DNA of 64,000 nucleotides from Chryseolinea sp. H1M3-3 (GCF_029360725.1 NZ_JARKMY010000010.1:824431-888430), one strand, 5' to 3'; numbered from the stretch's first letter, positions 34,653-43,900 are shown. The notes: generated from the letters alone by a model not told the origin. Made by a program: numbers and translations.

Positions 34653-36464
34653 ATGCCTGACATCATCCAACTATTACCGGATTCTATCGCAAACCAAATT
34701 GCTGCGGGTGAAGTCGTGCAGCGTCCTGCTTCTGCTGTAAAAGAATTGATTGAAAATTCCATTGATGCAGATGCTACTCATATCAAATTAATCATCAAGG
34801 AATCTGGCAAGACATTGCTTCATGTTATCGATAATGGCAAGGGAATGTCTGAAACGGACGCACGGATGAGCCTCGAGCGGCATGCTACTTCCAAGATTAG
34901 AAAGGCGGAAGATCTATTTACACTATACACCATGGGCTTTCGCGGCGAGGCACTTGCTTCCATTGCAGCGGTTTCCCAAATGGAAATTAAAACCCGGCTC
35001 GCTGATCAGGAATTAGGAACGCTATTGGTGGTAGAAGCGTCAGATGTTAAAAAGCAGGAACTCATAGCATGTGAAAAGGGAACGAGCATTTGTGTAAAAA
35101 ATCTTTTTTATAATATTCCCGCGCGAAGAAATTTTTTAAAATCAAATGCGAGCGAATATCAACATATTCTTGACGAGTTTCAGCGGCTTGCACTTTCACA
35201 TCCAGACATCGCTTTTCAATTCATTGAAACTGATTCATTGGAGTACGATCTTCCCCCCGGAAAATTAAGCCAACGTATCGTTAATATCTTTGGAAAAGCT
35301 TATCAGGAACAATTAGCAGCATGTCAGGAAGAAACTCCGTTAGTTAAAATAACGGGTTATGTAGGACAACCTCAGTTTGCCCGGAAAAAAAGAGGCGAAC
35401 AATTTTTATTTGTTAACAAACGATTTATCAGAAGCAATTATCTCAATCATGCTGTTATGACTGCATTTGAAGGTTTGCTCCCTGAAAATACATTTCCGTT
35501 TTATGTTCTTTTCATAGAAATCGATCCTAAACACATCGACGTCAATGTTCATCCTACAAAAACAGAGATAAAATTTGATGATGAACGTGCTGTTTACGCC
35601 GTCGTGCTTTCATCGGTACGTCAGGCTATAGGTACGCATAACCTGACTCCTGCGATTGATTTTAATGCGGATGTTAATATCATTGCCAAGTTGAGCCAGG
35701 CTGCCAATCAATCTAAAGAAGTATATTTTGAAGAGCGCTTTGGCTCAGGAGTGCAACGATCGAACCGTGATCATTGGGAAAAACTTTATGAAGGCGATGA
35801 ATCAAAATCATTTTTTCAGCAATCCAATCCTCCTGCACAACCGGTTCAAACGTTGCGTTTCGAAAGCGCATTGAATCAATCCTCAAGTGGTGACATCGTT
35901 GAGGAGAAAATATTATGTCAGCTTCATCAAAGATATATTGTCAGGCAAGTGAGATCAGGCATGATGATTATCGATCAACAGGCTGCACACGAACGAATTT
36001 TATTCGAAAAATATTTAAGCCAGTTCAAGACTCATTCTTTAGCCAGTCAACAGAGTTTGTTTCCGCAAGCAATCACCTTTGGTGCCGCCGATTTCACATT
36101 AATCTTGGAAATGCAACCGGAAATCGAAGCTTTAGGATTTAAAATAGAGGTATTTGGCAAAAATACGTTTATTGTAAATGGAATACCGGGGAATGTCTCA
36201 ACTGGACGCGAAAAGGAATTATTCGAAGGGTTAATTGAACAGTTTAAAATGAATCAATCTGAACTTGCCATTCCCATACGTGAAAACCTGGCTCGATCGC
36301 TTGCAAAACGGGCGGCCCTTAAAAGTGGACAAAAATTGGAGCGGGAAGAGATGCAATCTATTGTGGATACTTTATTTGCTTGTTCTACACCCAATTATGC
36401 GCCTGATGGCAAACCCACCTTCTTTATTTTTGGGTTGAATAAAATAGAAAGTTACTTTCGGTAG
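34653..36464 (+). CDS. mutL: DNA mismatch repair protein MutL
   Basis: MutL links mismatch recognition by MutS to strand incision. The N-terminal GHKL ATPase is intact: IAAGEVVQRPASAVKELIEN (17-36), DNGKGM (60-65) and TMGFRGEALASIA (93-105). The C-terminal dimerisation domain begins near residue 415. The endonuclease motif DQHA of latent-nuclease MutLs reads DQQA here (441-444), and the CPHGRP metal block reads APDGKP (583-588). Both departures suggest weak or absent nicking activity, or a lineage variant. The protein has 603 residues, near normal. It is followed by two rhomboid genes at 15 and 5 bp. Confidence 0.96.
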   Translation: MPDIIQLLPDSIANQIAAGEVVQRPASAVKELIENSIDADATHIKLIIKESGKTLLHVIDNGKGMSETDARMSLERHATSKIRKAEDLFTLYTMGFRGEALASIAAVSQMEIKTRLADQELGTLLVVEASDVKKQELIACEKGTSICVKNLFYNIPARRNFLKSNASEYQHILDEFQRLALSHPDIAFQFIETDSLEYDLPPGKLSQRIVNIFGKAYQEQLAACQEETPLVKITGYVGQPQFARKKRGEQFLFVNKRFIRSNYLNHAVMTAFEGLLPENTFPFYVLFIEIDPKHIDVNVHPTKTEIKFDDERAVYAVVLSSVRQAIGTHNLTPAIDFNADVNIIAKLSQAANQSKEVYFEERFGSGVQRSNRDHWEKLYEGDESKSFFQQSNPPAQPVQTLRFESALNQSSSGDIVEEKILCQLHQRYIVRQVRSGMMIIDQQAAHERILFEKYLSQFKTHSLASQQSLFPQAITFGAADFTLILEMQPEIEALGFKIEVFGKNTFIVNGIPGNVSTGREKELFEGLIEQFKMNQSELAIPIRENLARSLAKRAALKSGQKLEREEMQSIVDTLFACSTPNYAPDGKPTFFIFGLNKIESYFR

Positions 36465-36479
36465 ACTATACTTGAAACT

Positions 36480-37127
36480 ATGTTAAGACTCACACCTGTA
36501 GTTAGAAATATAATAATGATCAATGTGATGATATTCATCGCTACATTGGTTGCACCAAAAGGAGATTTTAATTATTGTTTTGGTGCCGGCGCCGGATTTT
36601 CCGATTATCTCAGACACGATGTTATCACCGGCTATTTATCCATGTGGAATGTGCGCACAGATTGTTTCAAACCTTATCAGTTGTTCACTTACATGTTTGT
36701 GCATGGTGACTTCTTCCATATTTTCTTCAATATGCTGGTGATGGCCTCAACTGCTCCTGTACTTGAAAATTTCTGGGGTCAAAAAAGATTTTTGATGTTT
36801 TATTTAGTAACAGGTATTGGTGCCGGCGTGTTTCATTTACTTATAAACCTGTTTTTCTTTGAAAACATCACCTATGGAACAATGTTGGGTGCCTCGGGTG
36901 CCGTTTATGGAATATTGATGGCCTTTGGTATGATGTTTCCTAATATGGAGATGAGATTACTCATTCCGCCTGTATCATTAAAAGCAAAATATTTGGTTTG
37001 GGTTTTAGGGGCAGTTACCTTCTTACTGAGCGGCGCCGGTGTTGCACATTTTGCTCACTTAGGTGGTATTGTTTTCGCCTTTATTTTGTTACGTATTTGG
37101 CGCCATAAAAATGGCACTTACTTTTAG
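36480..37127 (+). CDS. Rhomboid-family intramembrane serine protease
   Basis: A 215-residue, six-span rhomboid. The catalytic dyad is Ser139 in GASGAVYG and His193 in AHLGG; HGDFFHIFFNM (75-85) is the conserved H-x-x-N loop region. The residues are intact, so an active protease is expected in the inner membrane. It lacks the N-terminal cytoplasmic domain of GlpG-type proteins. It starts 15 bp after mutL and ends 5 bp before a second rhomboid, so the two proteases are co-expressed. Substrates are unknown. Confidence 0.93.
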   Translation: MLRLTPVVRNIIMINVMIFIATLVAPKGDFNYCFGAGAGFSDYLRHDVITGYLSMWNVRTDCFKPYQLFTYMFVHGDFFHIFFNMLVMASTAPVLENFWGQKRFLMFYLVTGIGAGVFHLLINLFFFENITYGTMLGASGAVYGILMAFGMMFPNMEMRLLIPPVSLKAKYLVWVLGAVTFLLSGAGVAHFAHLGGIVFAFILLRIWRHKNGTYF

Positions 37128-37132
37128 GTACT

Positions 37133-38023
37133 ATGTTCGACGATTTTAAAAATGCTTTTCAACGCTATAATAATGCACATGTTCAACTGATCATTATTAA
37201 TGTCATAGTTTTTTTAGCGCTGGCAGTTATACTCGTATTTTCAAAAGCGTTACAGGTTCCAGACGTTTTTGACGTCATCCATGATCAGCTCGCAATTCCC
37301 GCACCCATTCGCGAATTTCTTCAAAAGCCGTGGACCATTATTACTTATGCATTTGTTCACGACTTATCCGGGATATTTCATATTCTATTTAACATGCTGG
37401 TATTTTACTGGTTTGGAAAATTGTTTGTTGAATACCTGGGGAGTGACAAGCTGATTGCTTTATACCTGCTTGGTGCCCTTGCAGGAGGTATGGCTTATTT
37501 ATTGGTCTACAATACTGTTCCATTTTACATCGAACGCATTGGAACTTTTAATGGAATGGTTGGTGCGTCAGCGGCTGTGTACGCTATCGTAGTAGCTACT
37601 GCGACGCTACTGCCGGATTATACTTTCTTTCTTTTGTTTCTTGGACCAATACGCATCAAATACATCGCTGCTTTTTACATTGTTGTTTCTTTTTTAGGAT
37701 CCGTGGGAGAGAACGCCGGCGGAAATGTGGCTCACTTAGGTGGTGCCTTAATCGGCTTTGTGTACATCAAACAGCTTCAGGCAGGAGTCAACTGGGGAAC
37801 CTGGATAACAGTTACCATCGATTGGTTCAAGGGGCTTTTCAGGGCCAGGCCCAAAGTTAAAGTCACCTACCGAAAACAGTATACGGACGCCCAAAAGCCA
37901 AAAGCAAAAGCGTCTATTTCACAGGACGAAATTGATGCGATCCTCGACAAGATTTCAGACGCCGGCTATGAAAGCCTCACCAAGGAGGAAAAGGAAAAAT
38001 TGTTTAACGCCAGTAAAAAATAA
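37133..38023 (+). CDS. Rhomboid-family intramembrane protease with C-terminal DUF6576-type tail
   Basis: A 296-residue rhomboid, the second of a tandem pair. The catalytic dyad is Ser146 in GASAAVYA and His201 in AHLGG, with HILFNM near residue 83. After the last span comes a cytoplasmic tail of about 75 residues ending in a helical ISQDEIDAILDKISDAGYES region, like DUF6576 found only on some Bacteroidota rhomboids. The tail might recruit the partner or regulate access to the active site; this is inference. It converges with the DUF4105 gene, whose stop lies 6 bp downstream. Confidence 0.93.
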   Translation: MFDDFKNAFQRYNNAHVQLIIINVIVFLALAVILVFSKALQVPDVFDVIHDQLAIPAPIREFLQKPWTIITYAFVHDLSGIFHILFNMLVFYWFGKLFVEYLGSDKLIALYLLGALAGGMAYLLVYNTVPFYIERIGTFNGMVGASAAVYAIVVATATLLPDYTFFLLFLGPIRIKYIAAFYIVVSFLGSVGENAGGNVAHLGGALIGFVYIKQLQAGVNWGTWITVTIDWFKGLFRARPKVKVTYRKQYTDAQKPKAKASISQDEIDAILDKISDAGYESLTKEEKEKLFNASKK

Positions 38024-38029
38024 CTTATT

Positions 38030-39220
38030 TCATTTTCCGGCTAAACTCAACTCAGCTTTCACTGTTACTTTTCTAAAATAAAATTGCGCAAAAGCCCGGA
38101 CTCCCAACGCTGCAATGAATGGAACTAACGCATAATGTAAGTTCTGGGGCCACAACGGCCAGCCTAGCAGGGTTACAACGATCAAAATAGTTGCAAAAAG
38201 AAAGTAATTGGTGAGCCATTTCCGCGGTTTAAAGAGCGCCATACCAGCCACAAAATGAAATGGAAAAGCCCAAAGCAGATTAAAATTATTTGCCGCCGCG
38301 TTGTGATTAGTGAAGAACCACAAAAACACAAGCAGCAACCCAATTAATCCTGTTACGATAAACAAAGTTGCATCAAACCATTTTGAAAGTGCCTTTCGTT
38401 TAAAATCCCAAATTGTCAATGCAATTGCTACGAAGGAAATAAAACCCGTCAAATACAACGGGTGCGGTAACCCGTCGGCCGGCTCTTCTTCTCTCGCCTC
38501 ATAGGTTATAATTTTTTCCTTGACCAGCGGAACAATCGTACCATTCTTTTTTATGGTGGCGTGATCAAATCCCGATTCCACATAATCCGGAAGGAACATA
38601 TATTCCAATGGTGCTGCTTTCTTATCCATCGGTAGCCCTAGACAAATATCAATTCCAAGATCACCCCAAGGCTGCTGGCGTTTAATATAAATGTCAGTAA
38701 GCTCACGGATGCTGAGGTCGGTAGTGATGTGCGTTTCATCAAAAGTCACCTCATCACCCAATGCTTCAAGCAAAACATCGCGAATTTTTGTTGAACAATT
38801 GTTATAAAAGTAATCGTACAGGTAACTGGCATTTTCGGGGAGCGCATTCCGTTGAAGATAAGCAAACAGTTTCTGTTTCTGCTGTTGTGTTAGATCTAAA
38901 ACCTGCTCATGAATAAACCGGTTCTCATAGATATATCTGTTTTCGAATCGCGGGTAGTCCTCAATGCCTAGTCGATATAGATTATTTCCCCGCGCAAAAT
39001 TCAGGTAGAAGTTAGGTTGATTAAAATCGAACAAACCATAATTACAAGCAACGTCGATTCCCTTTACAGGATCGTAAATACGAAAGGCGCTATGTCCAAA
39101 AGCCGAATACAACTCTTCCTGATAGGGGCCACAGGTAAGCACAGAAATAAATGCCTGTTCCGACAATTGAGCTTTACTAGTGAAGGGAATAAAGAGGAGC
39201 AGCCAAAGAATTCGTTTCAT
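38030..39220 (-). CDS. DUF4105-family membrane protein (Lnb N-terminal-like periplasmic domain)
   Basis: A 396-residue protein. After a signal peptide (cleavage near SKAQ) is the DUF4105 domain (about residues 20-215), with TCGPYQEELYSAFGHSAFRI, then VACNYGLFDF, and YNNCSTKIRD with a Cys typical of this NlpC/P60-like fold. The C-terminal part has four or five membrane spans. Homologues are related to the N-terminal domain of lacto-N-biosidase LnbX; activity is not established. Conserved His (AFGHS) and Cys (NNCST) could form a catalytic pair in the periplasm. It is transcribed alone. Confidence 0.86.
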   Translation of the reverse strand: MKRILWLLLFIPFTSKAQLSEQAFISVLTCGPYQEELYSAFGHSAFRIYDPVKGIDVACNYGLFDFNQPNFYLNFARGNNLYRLGIEDYPRFENRYIYENRFIHEQVLDLTQQQKQKLFAYLQRNALPENASYLYDYFYNNCSTKIRDVLLEALGDEVTFDETHITTDLSIRELTDIYIKRQQPWGDLGIDICLGLPMDKKAAPLEYMFLPDYVESGFDHATIKKNGTIVPLVKEKIITYEAREEEPADGLPHPLYLTGFISFVAIALTIWDFKRKALSKWFDATLFIVTGLIGLLLVFLWFFTNHNAAANNFNLLWAFPFHFVAGMALFKPRKWLTNYFLFATILIVVTLLGWPLWPQNLHYALVPFIAALGVRAFAQFYFRKVTVKAELSLAGK

Positions 39221-39336
39221 CAGGGAAAGATAAAGTTTATCTGGTAATTCTTAAAAAGCCAAGTAGTTCCTAGATACGGGCAATGTGCTATGCTCAATTC
39301 TTACCAATATTACCTATTAACCGCTAACTTACCCCG

Positions 39337-40359
39337 ATGATCGGAGGTTTTCAGGACAGTCTAAACATGATTTCCAGGTTAACACCTAAACGTTTGGTGA
39401 ATGCTTCCCGTATTTTTTCCAGCTACCAATTTTCTAGATGGACTGGCACCCCAGCTATTAAAGGGATGCCCATCAGTATTGCTTTCGAACCAACGACTTC
39501 CTGTAATCTCCGTTGCCCGGAGTGCCCCAGTGGTTTACGATCGTTTTCCCGGCCCACAGGGATGTTGAATTCGGACTTGTTTCGGGATGTAATCGATCAG
39601 CTAGCACCAACGCTGAATTATCTTACTTTTTATTTTCAGGGTGAGCCCTATCTTCATCCGCAGTTTTTAGCAATGGTAAAATATGCATCAGATAAAGGTG
39701 TGTACACCGCAACGTCTACCAATGGGCATTTTTTGAAAGATGACGTAGCTAGGGCAACCGTCGAATCTTCGCTTGACAGACTCATCATTTCTATAGATGG
39801 CACAACGCAGGATACGTATCAGTCTTATCGCATCGGCGGTTCATTAGAAAAGGTGATTGAAGGAACGCGGCATATAATTTCCTGGAAGAAAAAATTAAAA
39901 TCAAAAACACCACAAGTTGTTTTTCAATTTTTGGTAGTAAAACCCAATGAGCATCAAATACCGGAGGTTTATGCAGTAGCTAAGAAGTTGGGTGTCGATC
40001 AGGTGGTGTTGAAGACTGCGCAAATCTATGATTTTGAAAAAGGATCGAACTTGATCCCGGAACAACAACAATATTCCAGATACAAGAAGAACCAAAATGG
40101 TACTTATTCGATAAAAAATAAACTCGACAATCATTGCTGGAAAATGTGGCACAGCTGCGTTATTACCTGGGATGGAAAAGTTGTGCCTTGTTGTTTTGAC
40201 AAAGACGCCCACTTTACTTTGGGCGAGCTCACCAAGCAATCGTTCGCTGAAATCTGGTATGGCAATGCCTACAAAGAATTCAGAACTACCTTATTACGAT
40301 CCAGACGTGAAATAGAAATTTGCAAAAATTGTACGGAGGGTACAAAAGTGTGGGCTTGA
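39337..40359 (+). CDS. Radical SAM/SPASM-domain protein
   Basis: A 340-residue radical SAM enzyme. The [4Fe-4S] cluster site is CNLRCPEC (56-63, CX3CX2C). The core TIM barrel follows, with STNGHFLKDD and the substrate-side SIDGTTQDTYQSYRIGGS. The C-terminal SPASM region binds additional clusters through cysteines in CWKMWHSC, VPCCFDKD and ICKNCTEG. Such proteins modify peptides or carbohydrates, or act as dehydrogenases. No precursor peptide or partner was seen nearby, so the substrate is open. It converges with a tiny Cys-rich gene, with no bases between the two stop codons. Confidence 0.93.
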   Translation: MIGGFQDSLNMISRLTPKRLVNASRIFSSYQFSRWTGTPAIKGMPISIAFEPTTSCNLRCPECPSGLRSFSRPTGMLNSDLFRDVIDQLAPTLNYLTFYFQGEPYLHPQFLAMVKYASDKGVYTATSTNGHFLKDDVARATVESSLDRLIISIDGTTQDTYQSYRIGGSLEKVIEGTRHIISWKKKLKSKTPQVVFQFLVVKPNEHQIPEVYAVAKKLGVDQVVLKTAQIYDFEKGSNLIPEQQQYSRYKKNQNGTYSIKNKLDNHCWKMWHSCVITWDGKVVPCCFDKDAHFTLGELTKQSFAEIWYGNAYKEFRTTLLRSRREIEICKNCTEGTKVWA

Positions 40360-40533
40360 TTATAATTTCCTTTCTTTGATCTGTTGTTCGATTTTTGAAA
40401 AGTCTATGGCGCCGCATTTTCCACAGCCTGAAGCGCAACCAGATTTAGCTTGAAAAGCTTTATACACGATCATTCCGATGTAGATCACTGCACCGAGAAA
40501 AATCAGAATCAACAAGATTTGCTGTAAAAGCAT
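40360..40533 (-). CDS. Small Cys-rich single-span membrane protein (FeoB-associated type)
   Basis: A 57-residue protein with one membrane span (about residues 4-24) and a cytoplasmic tail with KSGCASGCGKCG, a cluster of cysteines. Similar small proteins (FeoB-associated Cys-rich membrane protein family) are found near ferrous iron transporters, but no feoB is present here. The frame is open to 40686, but the ATG at 40533 matches the family N-terminus. The stop adjoins the radical SAM stop on the other strand. Possible role: metal or cluster delivery, inferred only from the cysteines. Confidence 0.72.
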   Translation of the reverse strand: MLLQQILLILIFLGAVIYIGMIVYKAFQAKSGCASGCGKCGAIDFSKIEQQIKERKL

Positions 40534-40726
40534 GGTGTAAAAATAACAATTCGATACCAAAACAATGGCAACTCCGAAATAATTTCGGATGTCTAACATT
40601 CGTCCGCATCCGGACAGCCATTCATCAGATCGAACATTGCCCAACGAAAAAATAGCGTTTTTCCTCAGGAAAGCCGCAGAAAACATGGCATTTATGTTGA
40701 GTGCCAGCCAGGAGAATTCCTCTTCT

Positions 40727-43129
40727 ATGCTAAAAAACTATCTGCTCACAGCCTTTCGAAACGCGATGCACCAAAAAGGGAGTGCGTTCGTAAATGTTGC
40801 TGGTTTGACTTTAGGAATATCCTGTAGCCTGATATTGTTTTTGATGGTAAAGCACATATCGAGCTTTGATAACTTTCATTCAAAAAAGGAGCGAATTTAT
40901 CGGGTAGTTACACAATCAGAAGGGAACAGAGGCAAACGTCACAGTCCAGGTGTACCTGCGGTATTGCCTGACGCCTTCCGAACCGACTTTCATGAAGCGG
41001 AGGAGGTCGTGTTTACTTCTTATCGCTCTGAGACAATGGTTACAATTCCTCAACCTGATGGGGAGCCAAAAAAGTATTTTGAAGACGCCGGTATCGTATT
41101 TACTGAACCAGGATTCTTTAAAATTTTTGATCGGCCTATGTTATTCGGAAATGCCGCAGAAGGGTTGGACGAGCCAAATGAAGCCATTATATCCAAACGG
41201 TGGGCGTTAAAGTACTTTGGAATAGAAGATGCCCGAAACGAAATATTAAAATATGATACGCTCGAGTACCGTGTGGCAGCAGTGATGGATGACTTCCCAT
41301 CGAATACAGATTTTCCTTTCGATTTAATGTTATCCTACATCACCGTAAAAAGTGGTGTTGAACAGGATGGATGGCAGAGTGTATGGAGTGATGAGCATTG
41401 TTATTTTTTATTGCGTGAAGGAGAAGACATCAATAAAATATCGTCCAGGCTACCCGCTTTTACAAAGAAATATCTTGGCGACAATGTCAATAAAGTGGAA
41501 TACTTGCTACAAAGCCTTTCTGAGATACACTTTGATGACAGGTTCAACACTTACACTTATAGCACAGTGAGCAAAGGAATGCTCATTTCTTTACAGGCGA
41601 TTGCATTGATCCTGATCCTGACTGCGTGCATCAATTTTGTCAACCTTGCAACGGCCGAAGCAATTAAACGGAGCAAGGAAGTTGGTATCCGTAAATCCCT
41701 TGGGAGTAGCCGCGCCCAATTGATCATTCAGTTTTTAGGTGAGACTACTTTAGTCACGATCATCTCCGTATTAGTTTCATTGGCCATTACTCAATTGTCG
41801 CTGGGGTTCATAAATCCATTTTTAGAAATCAGTTTAACACTGAACGTCTTAAGTGATGTTTCCTTATGGGTTTATTTGATTGGCGTAACGCTGTTTGTAT
41901 CGGTACTCGCCGGAATGTATCCTGCATTTGTCGTTTCAGGATATAATCCGGTTTTAGCATTGAAGAATTTAGTAAGCACCAGAAGCTCGTCAGGTTATAA
42001 TCTGAGAAGAACATTAGTGGTAACTCAGTTCATCATTTCACAATTTTTTATTATTGGAACCATCGTCATCATTAACCAGATGGATTATTTCAATAAAAAA
42101 GATTTGGGCTTTAAAAAGGATGCTATGCTTATTGTTCCGATTCCTGTTTCAGAAACAGCTTCCGACAATAAAAATGTAAGTAAGATGCGTACACTACGTG
42201 AGGAATTTGTTAACGTTCCAGGCGTAAACGGTGCAAGCCTGAGCAGCGCGCCCCCGTCTTCGGGCAACGTATCTCATACGATCTTTACCATAGAAGGAAA
42301 TGAACAGACTTTCACTACACAAGTCAAACACATCGATGGAAATTACATCGAGCTGTATGGGCTGCAAATTATTGCGGGTCAGGGATTACCCGACTTGGAC
42401 ACTGCTACAGGCTTTCTTGTCAACGAAAAATTTGTCCACACCATCGGCTTACAAGACTATAACTCTGTAATTGGTAAAACGATAACACTGTGGGGAAAGA
42501 CATTACCAGTCGTGGGTGTTGTAAAAGATTTCCACACGGTCAGCTTGCGTGACCCGATAGAAGCGACCGCATTAATGAATCGCATTGCCGGTTATGAAAC
42601 ATTAACCTTAAATGTTGATACTAAACGTATGGAAGAAATTATAAACACGATAAAGCCAATGTGGGCGTCAGCTTATCCAGAAAACATATTTGATTATAAA
42701 TTTTTAGATCAGCAAATCGCCGACTTTTATGAAGATGAAAAAAGAATGTCGGTGATGCTTACCGCCTTTAGTACGATCGCAATTTTTATTGGGTGTCTTG
42801 GATTGTACGGGCTTGCATCTTTTATGGCGAATCAAAAAACTAAAGAAGTCGGTGTACGAAAAGTATTGGGAGCCTCCGTTGAAAGCATCATCTTTCTTTT
42901 TTCACGGGAGTACATCAAGCTCATTCTCTTGGGGTTTTTATTTTCAACACCCATCGCATGGTATGTAATGAATAAATTCCTTGAGGGATTCAGCTATAAA
43001 CAAGAAATCGGACCAGCAATTTTCTTAATTGGATTGGGTATAACAGTAACCATTGCAATTATTACGGTAGGGTATAGATCCATCAAATCGGCAATAGCAA
43101 ATCCCGTAAATTCCTTACGATCGGAGTAA
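40727..43129 (+). CDS. Orphan FtsX-like (MacB-type) ABC permease
   Basis: An 800-residue membrane protein with the duplicated MacB-type layout: an N-terminal span, a large periplasmic core domain (about residues 40-250), three spans with KEVGIRKSLGSSRAQLIIQ after the first, then a second core domain and a matching C-terminal set with KEVGVRKVLGASVESIIF. There is no adjacent ATPase gene. The ATG at 40727 is preferred over the longer frame from 40589, because it has an AGGAG Shine-Dalgarno about 12 bases upstream and gives the typical LKNYLLTAFRNAMHQKG start. Such permeases are numerous in Bacteroidota. They may work as mechanotransmission pumps with an ATPase elsewhere. Confidence 0.9.
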   Translation: MLKNYLLTAFRNAMHQKGSAFVNVAGLTLGISCSLILFLMVKHISSFDNFHSKKERIYRVVTQSEGNRGKRHSPGVPAVLPDAFRTDFHEAEEVVFTSYRSETMVTIPQPDGEPKKYFEDAGIVFTEPGFFKIFDRPMLFGNAAEGLDEPNEAIISKRWALKYFGIEDARNEILKYDTLEYRVAAVMDDFPSNTDFPFDLMLSYITVKSGVEQDGWQSVWSDEHCYFLLREGEDINKISSRLPAFTKKYLGDNVNKVEYLLQSLSEIHFDDRFNTYTYSTVSKGMLISLQAIALILILTACINFVNLATAEAIKRSKEVGIRKSLGSSRAQLIIQFLGETTLVTIISVLVSLAITQLSLGFINPFLEISLTLNVLSDVSLWVYLIGVTLFVSVLAGMYPAFVVSGYNPVLALKNLVSTRSSSGYNLRRTLVVTQFIISQFFIIGTIVIINQMDYFNKKDLGFKKDAMLIVPIPVSETASDNKNVSKMRTLREEFVNVPGVNGASLSSAPPSSGNVSHTIFTIEGNEQTFTTQVKHIDGNYIELYGLQIIAGQGLPDLDTATGFLVNEKFVHTIGLQDYNSVIGKTITLWGKTLPVVGVVKDFHTVSLRDPIEATALMNRIAGYETLTLNVDTKRMEEIINTIKPMWASAYPENIFDYKFLDQQIADFYEDEKRMSVMLTAFSTIAIFIGCLGLYGLASFMANQKTKEVGVRKVLGASVESIIFLFSREYIKLILLGFLFSTPIAWYVMNKFLEGFSYKQEIGPAIFLIGLGITVTIAIITVGYRSIKSAIANPVNSLRSE

Positions 43130-43164
43130 TGATGTCGGAATAGTGATGGTGGTTTATATCAAAA

Positions 43165-43797
43165 TCAAAAGGGACTTTTCTCAAGTACGGCGTCCGGAGG
43201 TAATACAAAAATTTGGTCGTCCACTTTTTCTTCTTGTACGACAGTAGCGACACTTTCCAATGCAAACTGAACATTGTCAATTATAATTTTTAGGGGTACT
43301 GCATTGGCCTTGGAGACATATTCATAAAAATTTCCAAACCTATGATTTTCAAAAAGCCTGGAATCCATTTTGAGTTTTGAATTGAAGTAATATTTCTGCA
43401 CGCCACTTTTACAAGTCAGCACAAGTTCATCGCATGCATGCCCAAGGATTTCTACCACATTTTTGTTCAATTCTGATTTGATCACTTCATCGGGATTGAC
43501 AGCCCCATCATTCCACAGTATTGAAGGAGAGTTCGAGAACTTCGTGTAAAGTTTGTTGTCTTTGGGAAGGTACAATTGCCATTGCAGAAAGGTACCATTA
43601 GATATCGTTTTATAGCTGGCTCCTTTAACAATATACTCTAAAGATGTACCCATCATTGAGGTGAACATCTCGTTTGTGACATTAGGAATTTTACAGGTGT
43701 AAGAGTTTCGATAGGTAATTTTTCCTTCAAAAGTTTGCGCTACAACAGCCACATCTGATAAGAGAAGAAAAAACAGAATTCTAAATGAAGTGATCAT
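43165..43797 (-). CDS. Secreted GLPGLI-like/DUF4412-like protein
   Basis: A 210-residue exported protein (signal peptide ending near VAVVAQ). The mature part starts with TFEGKITYRNSYT, as in GLPGLI and DUF4412 families, and is mostly beta-strand (YIVKGASYKTISNG, LYTKFSNSPSILWND, and so on). The second half contains ILGHACDELVLTC. No catalytic residues are evident. Families like this are abundant in Bacteroidota and of unknown function; a role in sensing or binding at the envelope is possible. The ATG at 43797 is preferred over the longer frame to 43866, which would run into the dnaK terminator. Confidence 0.7.
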   Translation of the reverse strand: MITSFRILFFLLLSDVAVVAQTFEGKITYRNSYTCKIPNVTNEMFTSMMGTSLEYIVKGASYKTISNGTFLQWQLYLPKDNKLYTKFSNSPSILWNDGAVNPDEVIKSELNKNVVEILGHACDELVLTCKSGVQKYYFNSKLKMDSRLFENHRFGNFYEYVSKANAVPLKIIIDNVQFALESVATVVQEEKVDDQIFVLPPDAVLEKSPF

Positions 43798-43807
43798 GCT
43801 ATGGGGG

Positions 43808-43827
43808 TTAGCTATTTGGTGAGCTAA
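43808..43827. promoter_or_regulatory. Inverted repeat upstream of the GLPGLI-like gene
   Basis: TTAGCT (43808-43813) and AGCTAA (43822-43827) are perfect inverse complements around an 8-base spacer, 11 bases upstream of the start codon. It may be an operator half-site pair or a short RNA hairpin; there is no T-run to make it a terminator. Chance occurrence of a 6 bp repeat is possible. Confidence 0.3.
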
Positions 43828-43830
43828 TAT

Positions 43831-43862
43831 AAAAAAGGAACCCTTCATTTCTGAAGGGTTCC
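43831..43862 (-). terminator. Rho-independent terminator of dnaK
   Basis: A perfect 10 bp stem, GGAACCCTTC (43837-43846) and GAAGGGTTCC (43853-43862), with a 6-base loop. On the minus strand it is followed by six T residues (the AAAAAA at 43831-43836 read on the plus strand). It lies about 40 bases after the dnaK stop codon. Confidence 0.88.
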
Positions 43863-43900
43863 TCAAAGTTATGCGACTAAAAAACTATTAGACTTCTGAA

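Noticed and set aside
40589-40726. A 46-residue extension of the FtsX-like permease overlapping the Cys-rich small gene region
   Set aside because: The ATG at 40727 has AGGAG upstream and gives the normal family N-terminus.
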